From positions 1 to 35,404 of the forward strand of contig JAHBYU010000025.1 in the NCBI GenBank assembly GCA_019635775.1: a stretch of DNA of 35,404 nucleotides, read 5' to 3'. The notes below the pieces were generated by a model. It worked only from the letters and a program-made list of their open reading frames with translations. It was not told the DNA's origin and ran no database searches. This DNA is from Rhizobiaceae bacterium. Lineage in GTDB: Bacteria > Pseudomonadota > Alphaproteobacteria > Rhizobiales > Rhizobiaceae. Below, piece by piece: positions 8,972 to 16,981 of this stretch. The first letter of the stretch is position 1. Every line of letters begins with the position of its first letter. A program made the translations under genes and the position numbers.

Positions 8972-9352
8972 ATGAGTCTCAATGCCCAAAAAAGCTTCAT
9001 GCTTGGCGTCAAAATTCTGCTGGCGGCCGCCGTCGCGGTAGCCATGATTCCGGGTCAGGCAGGAGCCCAGTTCGCCGGCTCGAATTTGCCTGGCCCCAAA
9101 CACACGGTCGTGCAGCTGAGGGATGCGCGCGTCGGCGACCGGGTGACCGTCACCGGCTTCATCAAGAATGAAATCCGCAGGGCGCAATACTTGTTCCAGG
9201 ATGAAACCGGAGAGATCAGGGTCCGGATCGAGAAGGAGATATGGCGCGGCCGCAAGGTGACGACAAAAACGCGTATCAAGTTGGGCGGCCGGGTGCAGTC
9301 TGACGTGCGCGGCCGGTTTATCGACGCCTATTATTTTCAGATTATCGATTAG
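8972..9352 (+). CDS. YgiW/YdeI (NirD) family periplasmic OB-fold stress protein
   Basis: Small exported protein of 126 residues from the ATG at 8972, which is preceded by GAGGGAAAAGCG; an earlier ATG at 8954 has no site. A signal peptide is clear: Lys, then LLAAAAVAVAMI, with likely cleavage after GQAGA. The mature part matches the bacterial OB-fold (BOF) family, with VGDRVTVTGFI, AQYLFQDETGEIRVRIEKEIWRG and a final strand DAYYFQIID. YgiW-type proteins are linked to peroxide, cationic-peptide or metal stress in enterobacteria; the ligand is unknown. The gene is monocistronic by layout, with its stop 14 bases from the stop of the convergent GntR gene. Confidence 0.85.
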   Translation: MSLNAQKSFMLGVKILLAAAVAVAMIPGQAGAQFAGSNLPGPKHTVVQLRDARVGDRVTVTGFIKNEIRRAQYLFQDETGEIRVRIEKEIWRGRKVTTKTRIKLGGRVQSDVRGRFIDAYYFQIID

Positions 9353-9366
9353 GCTGTTCGCGCGTC

Positions 9367-10395
9367 TCACGTGCGAACAAGATAGGAGGGCAGCGACTCG
9401 TCCGGCAGCGGCCTGAGATGACGAAGCAGATCGACCTGTGATCCAAGCGAGCGGCGCAGATGGGCCTCCAGGATCTTGCCTGCGTCACCGTAACGGCCAG
9501 CCAGCAAAAGATCGAAGACTTCGAGATGCTCGGCGATCATGGTCGAAACCTCGGTGTGCTTTTGCAAGGCGGCAAACGTCGAATGAGTAGCGATGACCGG
9601 AAGCTGGCTGCGCCGGATCGTCTCGCGTAGCTGCTGGTTCGGACATTGCCTGAGGATGATGTCCGTATGAAGGTCGCGCTCCAGCTGTTCAAGGATAGCA
9701 GGTGGCGGGGGCGATAGGCTTGCAGTTTGGGCCAGCCGGCGTTTCGCACGAATTTGAGCCTTGTCCAGCCGCTCTGCGATCTGATCCAGCACGATAGGCT
9801 CCAGAAGCCAGCGGACTTCATAGTGTTCGCGCAGCAGCCGCTCGTCGAGCGGCCCCGCATACCAGCGCTGGTTGGAATCGCGGGTGACGAGCGCGGTTCT
9901 CTCCAGCTTGGTCAGAACCTCGTGGGCTACTGTGCGGCTAACGCCATAGTGCTCTGCCAGCGCGCTCTCGTTGACCAGAAATCGCCCGTAGGCAAGGCTG
10001 ATCGCAAGTTCGTGTTCGACCTGCGGATAGATGAGCTTGTGGCGGTTACGCGCTTCAAAAGCCGCGCTCAGGGCAGGCGGAAGCTCAAAGCCGGCGCTTG
10101 CCAGCTCAAGCCGAAGCGGCTCGCCACCCGGCACGATATAGCCCCGGCCATCGAACTCGGCGATCACTCCATCGACATGAAGACGGCGCAGCGCCGCCGC
10201 AGCCGGCACTCGGCTTGCGCCGAACGCCCGCGCGACATTTGTCTCGCCGAGCACGAGGCCGGCCGGGAACACCCGGTCGACAATATGCTCGCGAAGCACA
10301 TCGTGAATGATCTCGTAGAGCGGTGACGATGCCGCCCTGTGCCGAGATGCTCTTGACGATTGTGCGGTCTTCACGTCGAGCATCCGCGCTGTCAC
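9367..10395 (-). CDS. GntR-family regulator with two winged-helix domains plus FCD
   Basis: Regulator of 342 residues, about 100 longer than ordinary FadR/FCD proteins. Two winged-helix segments are visible. The first spans about 25-90 (PLYEIIHDVLREHIVDRVFPAGLVLGETNVARAFGASRVPAAAALRRLH); the second spans about 122-180 (VEHELAISLAYGRFLVNESALAEHYGVSRTVAHEVLTKLE). An FCD-like helical domain follows (about 185-325: LREHYEVRWLLEPIVLDQIAERL, DLHTDIILRQCPNQ, IAEHLEVFDLLLAG). The GTG at 10395 overlaps the ATPase stop by four bases (GTGA), so it is the last gene of the importer operon. An ATG at 10383 is the alternative start. It probably regulates that operon (inference). Confidence 0.85.
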   Translation of the reverse strand: MTARMLDVKTAQSSRASRHRAASSPLYEIIHDVLREHIVDRVFPAGLVLGETNVARAFGASRVPAAAALRRLHVDGVIAEFDGRGYIVPGGEPLRLELASAGFELPPALSAAFEARNRHKLIYPQVEHELAISLAYGRFLVNESALAEHYGVSRTVAHEVLTKLERTALVTRDSNQRWYAGPLDERLLREHYEVRWLLEPIVLDQIAERLDKAQIRAKRRLAQTASLSPPPPAILEQLERDLHTDIILRQCPNQQLRETIRRSQLPVIATHSTFAALQKHTEVSTMIAEHLEVFDLLLAGRYGDAGKILEAHLRRSLGSQVDLLRHLRPLPDESLPSYLVRT

Positions 10396-11924
10396 GCTGT
10401 CTGGCTGGTATGCGCCGGCGGCCTTGCCTCCTCAACGGCATGGATACGGCTCATGATCGCGTTGCTGACCGTATCGTAGCGGCGGTCATTTGCGACCTCA
10501 CCGACCAGGCGTTTGTTGTGCATGATGAGTATGCGGTCGGCGAGCGCCACCATCTCGGGCATATCGCTGGATATGAGCAGAACAGACGTTCCGCCATCAG
10601 CGATCTCGTGGATCAATTCGTGCAGATACGCTTTGGTCTTGATATCGATACCGACCGTCGGCTCATCGATGATCAGGATTTCGGCGTTCGCGGCCAGCCA
10701 TTTTGCCACGCTAACCTTCTGCTGATTGCCGCCTGAAAGGTTGCCCACGATCTGCTCGATTGAAGGTGTCCGGATTTCGAGCCGCTCTACGTAGGGGTTC
10801 ACCGCGCTTCTCTCCGCGGCCGGATTTATCAGGCCGAGCATGCCGGCAAGGCGTCGCCAGATCGTGACAGCGATGTTTTCGCGTATCGTGTGGGCGAGGA
10901 TCAATCCCTCCTGCTTGCGATCCTCGCTTATGTAGCCGATGCGATACTGGTTGAGCGCCTGGTAGGCGTTGCTTATGGCGGCGCTCTTGCCGTTCACCAG
11001 AAGCGCGCCGCCAGTCATGGGTGCCGCGCCGACAATTGACCGCGCAAGCTCGCTGCGGCCCGCGCCGACAAGCCCATAGAGACCGAGGATTTCACCACGT
11101 CGCAGGGCGAAAGACACCTCACTGTGGCCGAAGACGGTTGCGACGTTTCTGGCTTCCAGAACGACTTCCGTATCGCGGCTGCGTGGCGGCTTGTCCACGA
11201 TGTGCTCATCGCGCCCGACCATCAGCGAGATCAGCTTCTGGCGGGTCATGCCGCTCATCGGTTCGCCCAGCGCTGCGTTCTTTCCGTCACGCAGCACCGT
11301 GACGCGGTCGGCAATCTCGAAGACCTCCTCGAGCTTGTGGCTGACGAACACGATCGAAGCGCCTTCGTCGCGCAACCGTTTCAGGAGCGCGAAAAGGGCT
11401 TCGGTCTCGTGCTCTGTGATGGAGGCCGTAGGCTCGTCCATCAGCAGGCATCGTGTTTCGAGCGACAAAGCCTTGGCTATCTCGACGATCTGCATCTGCG
11501 CTACCGAAAGCGAGCGGACCTCCCGGCGCGTGTCGATGCCGCGGTCGAGCAGATCCAGATAGCGCCGCGCCTCCTGGTGGATAGCATCGCGGTCCAGAAG
11601 ACCGTTTGGCGTAGGCAGCCGTTCCAGCAGGATGTTCTCGCCGACGGAAAAGCGCGGAATGAGGTTGCGTTCCTGATGAACCGCGCCAATGCCCGCAGCG
11701 ATTGCGTCGCGAGGCGAGTTGAAGAACACTTCCTTCCCATCGATCGTGATGCGCCCGCCATCCGGCCGGTACAGGCCGGTGATAATCTTGATCAGCGTGG
11801 ATTTTCCCGCGCCGTTTTCACCCATAAGTGCGTGAATTTCGCCGGGCCTTAGATCGAGCGACACCTTGTCCAGCGCCTGCACGCCGGGAAACGCCTTGCT
11901 GACCCCTTCGATGGAGAGCTGCAT
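10392..11924 (-). CDS. CUT2 sugar-type ABC importer, double ATP-binding protein (RbsA-like)
   Basis: ATPase of 510 residues with two fused nucleotide-binding domains, as in RbsA/XylG/MglA. Domain 1 has Walker A GENGAGKSTLIK (about 35-46), the signature-like LSVAQMQIVEIAKAL and Walker B CLLMDEPTASI. Domain 2 has the degenerate P-loop GLVGAGRSELARSI, where Arg replaces the Lys as is normal for this family, then LSGGNQQKVSVAKWLA and ILIIDEPTVGIDI. The start is the ATG at 11924, which shares one base with the permease stop (TGATG). A longer open frame reaching 12845 overlies the permease gene and is not coding. It powers uptake through the two adjacent permeases. Confidence 0.95.
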   Translation of the reverse strand: MQLSIEGVSKAFPGVQALDKVSLDLRPGEIHALMGENGAGKSTLIKIITGLYRPDGGRITIDGKEVFFNSPRDAIAAGIGAVHQERNLIPRFSVGENILLERLPTPNGLLDRDAIHQEARRYLDLLDRGIDTRREVRSLSVAQMQIVEIAKALSLETRCLLMDEPTASITEHETEALFALLKRLRDEGASIVFVSHKLEEVFEIADRVTVLRDGKNAALGEPMSGMTRQKLISLMVGRDEHIVDKPPRSRDTEVVLEARNVATVFGHSEVSFALRRGEILGLYGLVGAGRSELARSIVGAAPMTGGALLVNGKSAAISNAYQALNQYRIGYISEDRKQEGLILAHTIRENIAVTIWRRLAGMLGLINPAAERSAVNPYVERLEIRTPSIEQIVGNLSGGNQQKVSVAKWLAANAEILIIDEPTVGIDIKTKAYLHELIHEIADGGTSVLLISSDMPEMVALADRILIMHNKRLVGEVANDRRYDTVSNAIMSRIHAVEEARPPAHTSQTA

Positions 11925-12880
11925 CAGTCGGTCCCCGTCGTCACCGCCCGCCAGCGGTTCAGCCAGACTGCCGCGAGGATAAGCGCGCCGAGCACGAACT
12001 GGACCCAGTACGGATCGACCTTGGCCAGCACCATGCCGTTCTCGATCAGCGCGATCAGGATGACGGCGAGCGTGGTTCCGAGCACGGACACATGTCCACC
12101 AGTCAGCGCCGCGCCGCCGATGATCGGCGCGGCGAAGGACAGCAGCAGCCAGTCGGAGCCGATGGTTGGCTGCGCGGAGCCCAACTGTGCCACCGCGAGT
12201 ATGGCGGCGGTTGCCGCAAGCGCGCCGGAAAGTGTGTGGGCAAGAACCGTGATGCGCCCGCGCGAGATTCCTGACAGCTCGGCGGCATGAGGATTGCCAC
12301 CGACGGCGAGCAGCTGGCGACCGGGAATTGTTCGCGACAGGAAGATGCCAAGCAGGATCGTTACGATGATCGGCGCGATAAGCAGGTAGGGAAAGGCGAA
12401 GAAGCGGTCCGAGCCGAACGCGACGAGCGCGGGTGGCATGTCGTAAAACGGAATGGACTGCGTGATGCCGAGGTTGATGCCTGTGAAGGCCGATGCTGTG
12501 GCAAGCGTGATGATGAAGCCGTTGATGCCGGTACGCTCCGTCAGGATGCCGTTCAGCAGGCCGCAAAACGCGCCGATCGCGATGGCGACGGGTATTGCGA
12601 CGGCAAGCGGCACGCCCATCTTTTCCATCATGCCGCCGGCGAGGACAGCAACGAGACCGCCCAGCGCGCCGACGGAGATATTCATCTGGCCGACCGCCAG
12701 AGTGACCATCTGCGCGAAGCCGATCAGCAGCGCGACGCAGAAGCTGCGCAGCATGACATATATGTTGAACTCGGTCAGGAAGGCTGGCGACAGCCAGGCG
12801 AGAAGAGCCGAGCCAAGGATGATGGCGGCCAGTATTCCCGACCACTCCACCAGCAGCAAGCGTCGCAACAGAGCGTTCAT
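11924..12880 (-). CDS. CUT2-type ABC importer permease 1 (RbsC-like)
   Basis: Inner-membrane permease of 318 residues in the BPD_transp_2 (RbsC/AraH) family, with about eight or nine hydrophobic helices. Family strings include LAVGQMNISVGALGGLVAV, ERTGINGFIITLATASAFTGINL, the cytoplasmic coupling region GNPHAAELSGI and GGAALTGGHVSVLGTTLAVILIALIENGM. Its ATG overlaps the stop of the second permease gene by four bases (ATGA), and its stop touches the ATPase start. Two different permeases suggest a heterodimeric channel. Substrate is not deducible; the family carries pentoses, hexoses, polyols and some nucleosides. Confidence 0.93.
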   Translation of the reverse strand: MNALLRRLLLVEWSGILAAIILGSALLAWLSPAFLTEFNIYVMLRSFCVALLIGFAQMVTLAVGQMNISVGALGGLVAVLAGGMMEKMGVPLAVAIPVAIAIGAFCGLLNGILTERTGINGFIITLATASAFTGINLGITQSIPFYDMPPALVAFGSDRFFAFPYLLIAPIIVTILLGIFLSRTIPGRQLLAVGGNPHAAELSGISRGRITVLAHTLSGALAATAAILAVAQLGSAQPTIGSDWLLLSFAAPIIGGAALTGGHVSVLGTTLAVILIALIENGMVLAKVDPYWVQFVLGALILAAVWLNRWRAVTTGTD

Positions 12881-13881
12881 TTGCGCCCCATCGAGCGACG
12901 TTCGAGGAATATGCCGCGATAGCGGTCGGCCATGACTGCAGCGAGCAGGATCAGGCCGAGGAAAAGCTGGAGCCAGAAATTGCCGACCTGCAGCACAAGC
13001 AGACCGCTACGGATAGTCGTGACCAGCGCAGCCCCGATCATTGTGCCGATGACGGCAACCGAGCCGCCGGCCAGGAGCGTCCCGCCAAGTACAGGGCCGA
13101 GGAATGACGGGAGCAGCCAGTCTTCGCCACCCACCGACGGCATCGCTGCGCCGAGACGCGCCACGAGCATCATTCCGGCAGTCGCGGCCAGCAGTCCGGA
13201 GAGCGTGTGGCTGATGATTATGACGCGACCGACCGGCACGCCGGACATTTCTGCTGCACGCGGATTTGCGCCAGCAGCCAGAATCTGGCGGCCAAGCAGT
13301 GTGTGGCGGTAAAGGATAAAGAGCGCCACGCCGATGGCGATGGCGATGAACAGCAGCGGCGAGACATAGCCGCCGATACGCATCCGGCCGAACTGGCCGA
13401 TCTCCGGCGGCAGCGCGTTATAGGGCACAGCCTTTGTCAGGATCAGCATCGCGCCGAGAAACAGGCTGGCACTGGCCAGCGTGATGATGAAGGCATTCAC
13501 CCCGGTCTTCACGATGGCGAAGCCGTTGAGCCAGCCAAGCGCGGCACCGAGAAGAAGGCCGCCCGCAAGCGCGATGGGAACGGGCATGCCGGCGTCCTGC
13601 AGCAGGAAGCCCGTCGCCATTACCGCGCACACGCCTATCGAGCCGACGGCCAGGTTCATGCCCCCGGTTGCGAGCACAACCATCTGCGAGAAACCGATGA
13701 CGATATCGACGGCGAGCGATCGCCCTATGCCGAAGAGGTTGATGGGTGAGGTGAAACCTGGTGCCAGTGTGGAAAAGACGAGCCACAGGACCGCTACGAT
13801 CGCGAGGAGCCCGATCTGCGCGGAGGCGCCGGCAATGAAGCCGGGGCGCGATCTCTCTTTGATGATGGTTTCGTCTGTCAT
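12877..13881 (-). CDS. CUT2-type ABC importer permease 2 (RbsC-like)
   Basis: Second permease, 334 residues, paralogous to the following gene. It has a cytoplasmic N-terminus (TDETIIKERSRP) and about nine helices, with LATGGMNLAVGSIGVCAVM, KTGVNAFIITLASASLFLGAM, GANPRAAEMSGVPVGRV and GGTLLAGGSVAVIGTMIGAALVTTI. The repeated GxNAFIITLASAS and xNPRAAEMSG strings in both permeases show the common origin. No close ribosome binding site precedes the ATG at 13881; GGAGG lies about 24 bases upstream. A stem-loop separates this gene from the binding-protein gene, which may lower its expression relative to that gene. Confidence 0.93.
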   Translation of the reverse strand: MTDETIIKERSRPGFIAGASAQIGLLAIVAVLWLVFSTLAPGFTSPINLFGIGRSLAVDIVIGFSQMVVLATGGMNLAVGSIGVCAVMATGFLLQDAGMPVPIALAGGLLLGAALGWLNGFAIVKTGVNAFIITLASASLFLGAMLILTKAVPYNALPPEIGQFGRMRIGGYVSPLLFIAIAIGVALFILYRHTLLGRQILAAGANPRAAEMSGVPVGRVIIISHTLSGLLAATAGMMLVARLGAAMPSVGGEDWLLPSFLGPVLGGTLLAGGSVAVIGTMIGAALVTTIRSGLLVLQVGNFWLQLFLGLILLAAVMADRYRGIFLERRSMGRK

Positions 13882-13959
13882 GGCTTTGGCTGTAGGCGAG
13901 GCTGACCTCCGGCGCCTGTGCCGGCTTTCACGCCACGATACGAACGGGACAAGCGGATC

Positions 13960-13988
13960 GGCCTTCTCCTGATGGAAAGGAGAAGGCC
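13960..13988. terminator. Stem-loop between binding-protein and permease genes
   Basis: GGCCTTCTCCT (13960-13970) and AGGAGAAGGCC (13978-13988) form a perfect 11-bp stem with a 7-base loop, 11 bases after the binding-protein stop. On the transcribed minus strand an A-run precedes the stem and no T-run follows. It therefore fits a partial terminator or 3' stabiliser that gives excess binding protein, as known for malE-malF (inference). Confidence 0.6.
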
Positions 13989-13999
13989 GGTTTTTGCGA

Positions 14000-15052
14000 C
14001 TACTGGCAGTTCAGGTACTTGTCCTTGAAGTTGGACTGGATGTCCGTCGTCACCTTCTTCAGGTCGTCCTTGTAGGTCGACAGGTTGTCGGCGTTGATGA
14101 CGAGGGTGCCGGAATCGATGAAGCGCTTGGTCTGCGGCGTCTCGATCCATACTGCGTCTTCCTTCACCGTACAGCTGCCGCTGGCGATCAGGTCAAGCAC
14201 ATACGCGCCGATATAGCCCTGTCCGTAGGGGTTCTGAGCCATCGTACCGGAAACGAAGCCGTCCTTGATGGCTTCCAGCACGATCTGGTCGTCGTCGATG
14301 CCGATGAACTTGATGCGCTTGTCGCCGAGCGTACGAAGCGACTTCGAGGCCACGACCGACGGGATGTAGCCGGTTGCTATCATGCCGCCGATCTCGTCCT
14401 TCTGGGCGGCAAGCAGCGCGTTGATCTTCTGGTCGGCGGCTTCCTGCGCGTCGGTGTCGGCAACCGTCTGCAACAGCGTCACCTCGCCATTGGTTTCCGC
14501 CACTGCTGTTTCCACGGCCTTGACGCGCAGCGTCGTGTTCGGGTCGACCAGCAAGCCGGCGAGGTGCACGATCGCGCCTTTGCCGCCCATCGCCTTGATG
14601 AGTTCCTTGGTCCCGATATAGGCGGAGTTGTAAACGTCGGTGCCGAGACAGAACGCGGCGTCGGTCGGGTCCTGCGCACAGCCGGCGAGCGCAGCCGAAG
14701 GAATGCTCGAATCCTTCAGTTCGGTCAGCGTCGAGTTGATGCCGACGGCATCGCCGGGGAAGATGCCGAACGCGGTGTAACCCTGCGCGGCAAGGCTCTC
14801 CACCAGTTCGGTCTGAAGGTTGAGTTTCCATTCCTGCGGCACCTTGAAGTCCACCGCAGCGATGCCGAAATCCTTCTGCGCGTCCGCAGCGGCCTGTTCC
14901 CAAGGTGCGAAGTAGGGATGCGGTCCGCCCGGGATCAGGGCGATCTTGTTGTCGGACGCCTGTGCGATACCCATCGCGCCGAATGACGCGGCGAAGCCTG
15001 CCAGAATAGAAGACGCGGCAAAGCCGCGAATTTTATCGCTCGAAAGTCTCAT
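14000..15052 (-). CDS. CUT2-type ABC importer periplasmic substrate-binding protein
   Basis: Periplasmic binding protein of 350 residues, Peripla_BP_4 (RbsB-like) fold. The signal peptide covers about residues 1-33, ending GIAQA before SDNKIALIPGG. Then come the two-lobe pattern PHPYFAPWEQAAADAQKDFG, the effector-region AQGYTAFGIFPGDAVGINSTL, GKGAIVHLAGL and IKFIGIDDDQIVLEAIKDGFVSGTMAQNPYGQG, the last typical of RbsB proteins. Three cysteines (CAQDPTDAAFC; GSCTV) are unusual and could form a disulfide. A strong AGGGAGGA site precedes the ATG. It is the first gene of the importer operon and has its own promoter region with a 28-bp palindrome. The ligand is unknown; the MttB-type gene upstream may hint at a methylated compound. 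Confidence 0.93.
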   Translation of the reverse strand: MRLSSDKIRGFAASSILAGFAASFGAMGIAQASDNKIALIPGGPHPYFAPWEQAAADAQKDFGIAAVDFKVPQEWKLNLQTELVESLAAQGYTAFGIFPGDAVGINSTLTELKDSSIPSAALAGCAQDPTDAAFCLGTDVYNSAYIGTKELIKAMGGKGAIVHLAGLLVDPNTTLRVKAVETAVAETNGEVTLLQTVADTDAQEAADQKINALLAAQKDEIGGMIATGYIPSVVASKSLRTLGDKRIKFIGIDDDQIVLEAIKDGFVSGTMAQNPYGQGYIGAYVLDLIASGSCTVKEDAVWIETPQTKRFIDSGTLVINADNLSTYKDDLKKVTTDIQSNFKDKYLNCQ

Positions 15053-15107
15053 TTATTCCTCCCTGGCGGGCGGCTGGAAGGCGCCCGCATGAACGGAAGG
15101 CTAGATG

Positions 15108-15135
15108 AAACGCATATCGCATGCAATATACGTTT
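15108..15135. promoter_or_regulatory. 28-bp imperfect palindrome ahead of the importer operon
   Basis: The two 14-base halves follow AAACGnATATnGCA and its reverse complement, with only positions 6 and 11 of each half unpaired (12 of 14 match). It is centred on GCATGC, 56 bases before the binding-protein start and 31 bases after the MttB-type stop codon (30-base gap). It is longer than a normal GntR/FCD site and may be bound by the two-winged-helix regulator encoded at the end of the operon (inference); a LacI-type site is the alternative. Confidence 0.65.
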
Positions 15136-15165
15136 TCGCGCAAGGCCCGTGCTTGCGGTGAGGGT

Positions 15166-16785
15166 CTATTGTCCCATGCCGCTGCGCGGGAGATGGATGA
15201 GATCGCTGAACCGAGCGCGCAAGTGGTCGTCGATGGAGCGTGACACATGGCGCGGGAAGCGCTCAGCGAGGATGCGCTTCTTTTCCGCGATGGCGCGGGT
15301 CATGATGTCCGGCTTGCCCTTCTCGTTCCATTCCTTGGGCGAGAACCGGTCGCCAACGGCGGGATAGAAGTATTCGGTTTGCATCAGGCGCAGCGTCTGG
15401 TCGTTGCCTAGATAGTGGCCGGGACCGTTGAGGCAGACCTCGGCGATGGTATCGAGCGAGAGCGCGGAATCGCTCACTTCTATGCCGCGCACGCAGCGCT
15501 GGCACATGCCAAGCATGTCGTTGTCGATGATGAGGCTTTCCAGGCAGAACCCCAGCAGTGACGCATGCATGCCGGCGGACTCATAGACGAGATTCAGTCC
15601 GGAAAGTCCCGCCATCACATTCGTGATGCCCTTTTCGAAACCGGACTGGATGTCGGGCAGTTTGGAATCTGCCATGCCTGCGGCGGAGCCGCCCGGCAGG
15701 TCGTAGAACTGCGCCATCTGCGCGCAGGCAGATGTCAGAAGCGCCTGTTCGGCCGAGCCGCCCGACATCGCCCCGGTGCGCAGGTCCGAAACGAAGGGCC
15801 ATGTGCCGAAGATGGCCGGATGGCCGGGCTTGATCGCGTTTACATAGACCAGTCCCGCCAGTACCTCCGCGACAGCCTGCACCACGGCGCCGGCGATTGC
15901 GGCTGGCGCAGTCGCACCTGCCTGCCCTGCAGATAGCAACAGGATCGGTATGCCGCCTTCCACGCAGGCCTCCAGGACGCCGCAGGCATCTTCGGCGAAT
16001 TTCATCGGTGGCACGACGAAGCAGTTCGAATTGGAGACGAAGGGGCGAGCCCGGAAATTCTCCTCTCCGCCGGCGATGGCGTACAGCATTTCCAGCGCGG
16101 GCGCGACGTTCTCTCGCACGGTAAAGGATGTGCCGACATGCTTCGACGTGCCCATCACGCAGGCGTAGAGCGTGTTGAAGTCCATATCGAGCGGGTCGGG
16201 GATATCGCGCGGCACCATCGGGCGCTGGAAGAAATGAATGTTGTCCAGACCATCGACGATGCGTGCGGCGTCGTAGATGTCCTGCAACTGGGACTCGCGA
16301 TATTCGCGCTTCTCCACATCGACAAGATGAACGGCCGCCCCCGCCGTGCCATAATGGACACGGCTGCCCTGGATCAGCATGTCGTGTTTCGGATCCTGGC
16401 CGTGGAGCGTGAAGTTTCGCGCTGCGCGCCTGATCGTGTCTTCGACCAGCCGGCGTGGGAAACGGATCCTGCCGTCCGCGCCGAGTGTCGCGCCGACGCG
16501 GGTCAGCGCCTCGATGCAGGACGGTATGGCGTTGGCGAACCCGACGGTCTCAAGAAGCGTCAGGACTGCCTCATGGATGCGTCCGAGTTCCGCATCCGTT
16601 AGCGCCTTGTAGCGGCCACCTTCCAGTCCCGCGCGAACCGGCCGGATGTCGTCTGCGAGTGGAGCCGACCGCAGGGCGCGCCGGGCTTCGCGTCCGCCGG
16701 AGCGACGGGAACTCCGTTCGACCGCGTTCCCGGCCTTCTCCACGGCCGGAGTCTCCAGGCCCTGACTTTCGATAGCCACTGACAT
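15166..16785 (-). CDS. MttB-family (trimethylamine/betaine) methyltransferase, non-pyrrolysine
   Basis: Predicted cytoplasmic TIM-barrel methyltransferase of 539 residues, COG5598. The ATG at 16785 follows GGGGAAGTCGG; the open frame upstream to 17019 is not coding. Family strings are LLETVGFANAIPSCIEAL, HGQDPKHDMLIQGSRVHYGTAGAAVHL, YACVMGTSKHVGTSF, SNSNCFVVPPMKF, SGGSAEQALLTSACAQMAQFYDLPGGSAAGMADSKLPD and EYFYPAVGDRFSP. The frame has no internal TAG, so it is of the non-pyrrolysine class, whose studied members demethylate glycine betaine, proline betaine, carnitine or related amines onto a corrinoid protein. No corrinoid protein or reactivase is encoded in this window. It stands between a MocR regulator gene and a CUT2 importer operon. 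Confidence 0.9.
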   Translation of the reverse strand: MSVAIESQGLETPAVEKAGNAVERSSRRSGGREARRALRSAPLADDIRPVRAGLEGGRYKALTDAELGRIHEAVLTLLETVGFANAIPSCIEALTRVGATLGADGRIRFPRRLVEDTIRRAARNFTLHGQDPKHDMLIQGSRVHYGTAGAAVHLVDVEKREYRESQLQDIYDAARIVDGLDNIHFFQRPMVPRDIPDPLDMDFNTLYACVMGTSKHVGTSFTVRENVAPALEMLYAIAGGEENFRARPFVSNSNCFVVPPMKFAEDACGVLEACVEGGIPILLLSAGQAGATAPAAIAGAVVQAVAEVLAGLVYVNAIKPGHPAIFGTWPFVSDLRTGAMSGGSAEQALLTSACAQMAQFYDLPGGSAAGMADSKLPDIQSGFEKGITNVMAGLSGLNLVYESAGMHASLLGFCLESLIIDNDMLGMCQRCVRGIEVSDSALSLDTIAEVCLNGPGHYLGNDQTLRLMQTEYFYPAVGDRFSPKEWNEKGKPDIMTRAIAEKKRILAERFPRHVSRSIDDHLRARFSDLIHLPRSGMGQ

Positions 16786-16981
16786 TCCGACTTCCCCACG
16801 AAACGAGACGATGCCGTCTGTGCCAGCGCGATACCGGTTTTTTCGGTGGTCGTCGGATGGTCCAGCGTTAGTGCGAACTATGCAATCGGTTGGGCCAGTA
16901 AATAGGGCCAGGATGTTCCGCCGGATATGCCAGAGAAGGCCATGGATCATGGCCCGTCCAGCGCCGGCGTTTTGGCGTGGA
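16786..16981. other. Promoter region of the MttB-type gene
   Basis: 196 bases between the MocR stop and the MttB start. Apart from the ribosome binding site near 16790 and the repeated GGGCCAG element, no gene or hairpin is evident. No cobalamin-riboswitch-like B12 box was seen. Confidence 0.5.
16882..16911 (-). promoter_or_regulatory. Repeated CTGGCCC motif ahead of the MttB-type gene (putative MocR operator)
   Basis: On the minus strand CTGGCCC occurs twice, at 16911-16905 and 16898-16892, with starts 13 bases apart. The second continues as CTGGCCCAACCGATTGC (16898-16882). A near-identical string, GTGGTCCAAACGATTGC, and two CTGGCCCAGC copies occur upstream of the MocR gene. MocR/GabR proteins are known to bind direct repeats, so these are good candidates for a shared operator. 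Confidence 0.55.

Noticed and set aside
11925-12845. Extension of the CUT2 ATPase frame into the permease gene
   Set aside because: The extra residues are Arg/His-rich shadow sequence; the ATG at 11924 in the TGATG junction starts a protein of normal RbsA length.
16786-16981. Possible cobalamin riboswitch ahead of the MttB-type gene
   Set aside because: A corrinoid-dependent enzyme makes this worth checking, but no B12-box-like sequence or long leader structure was seen.
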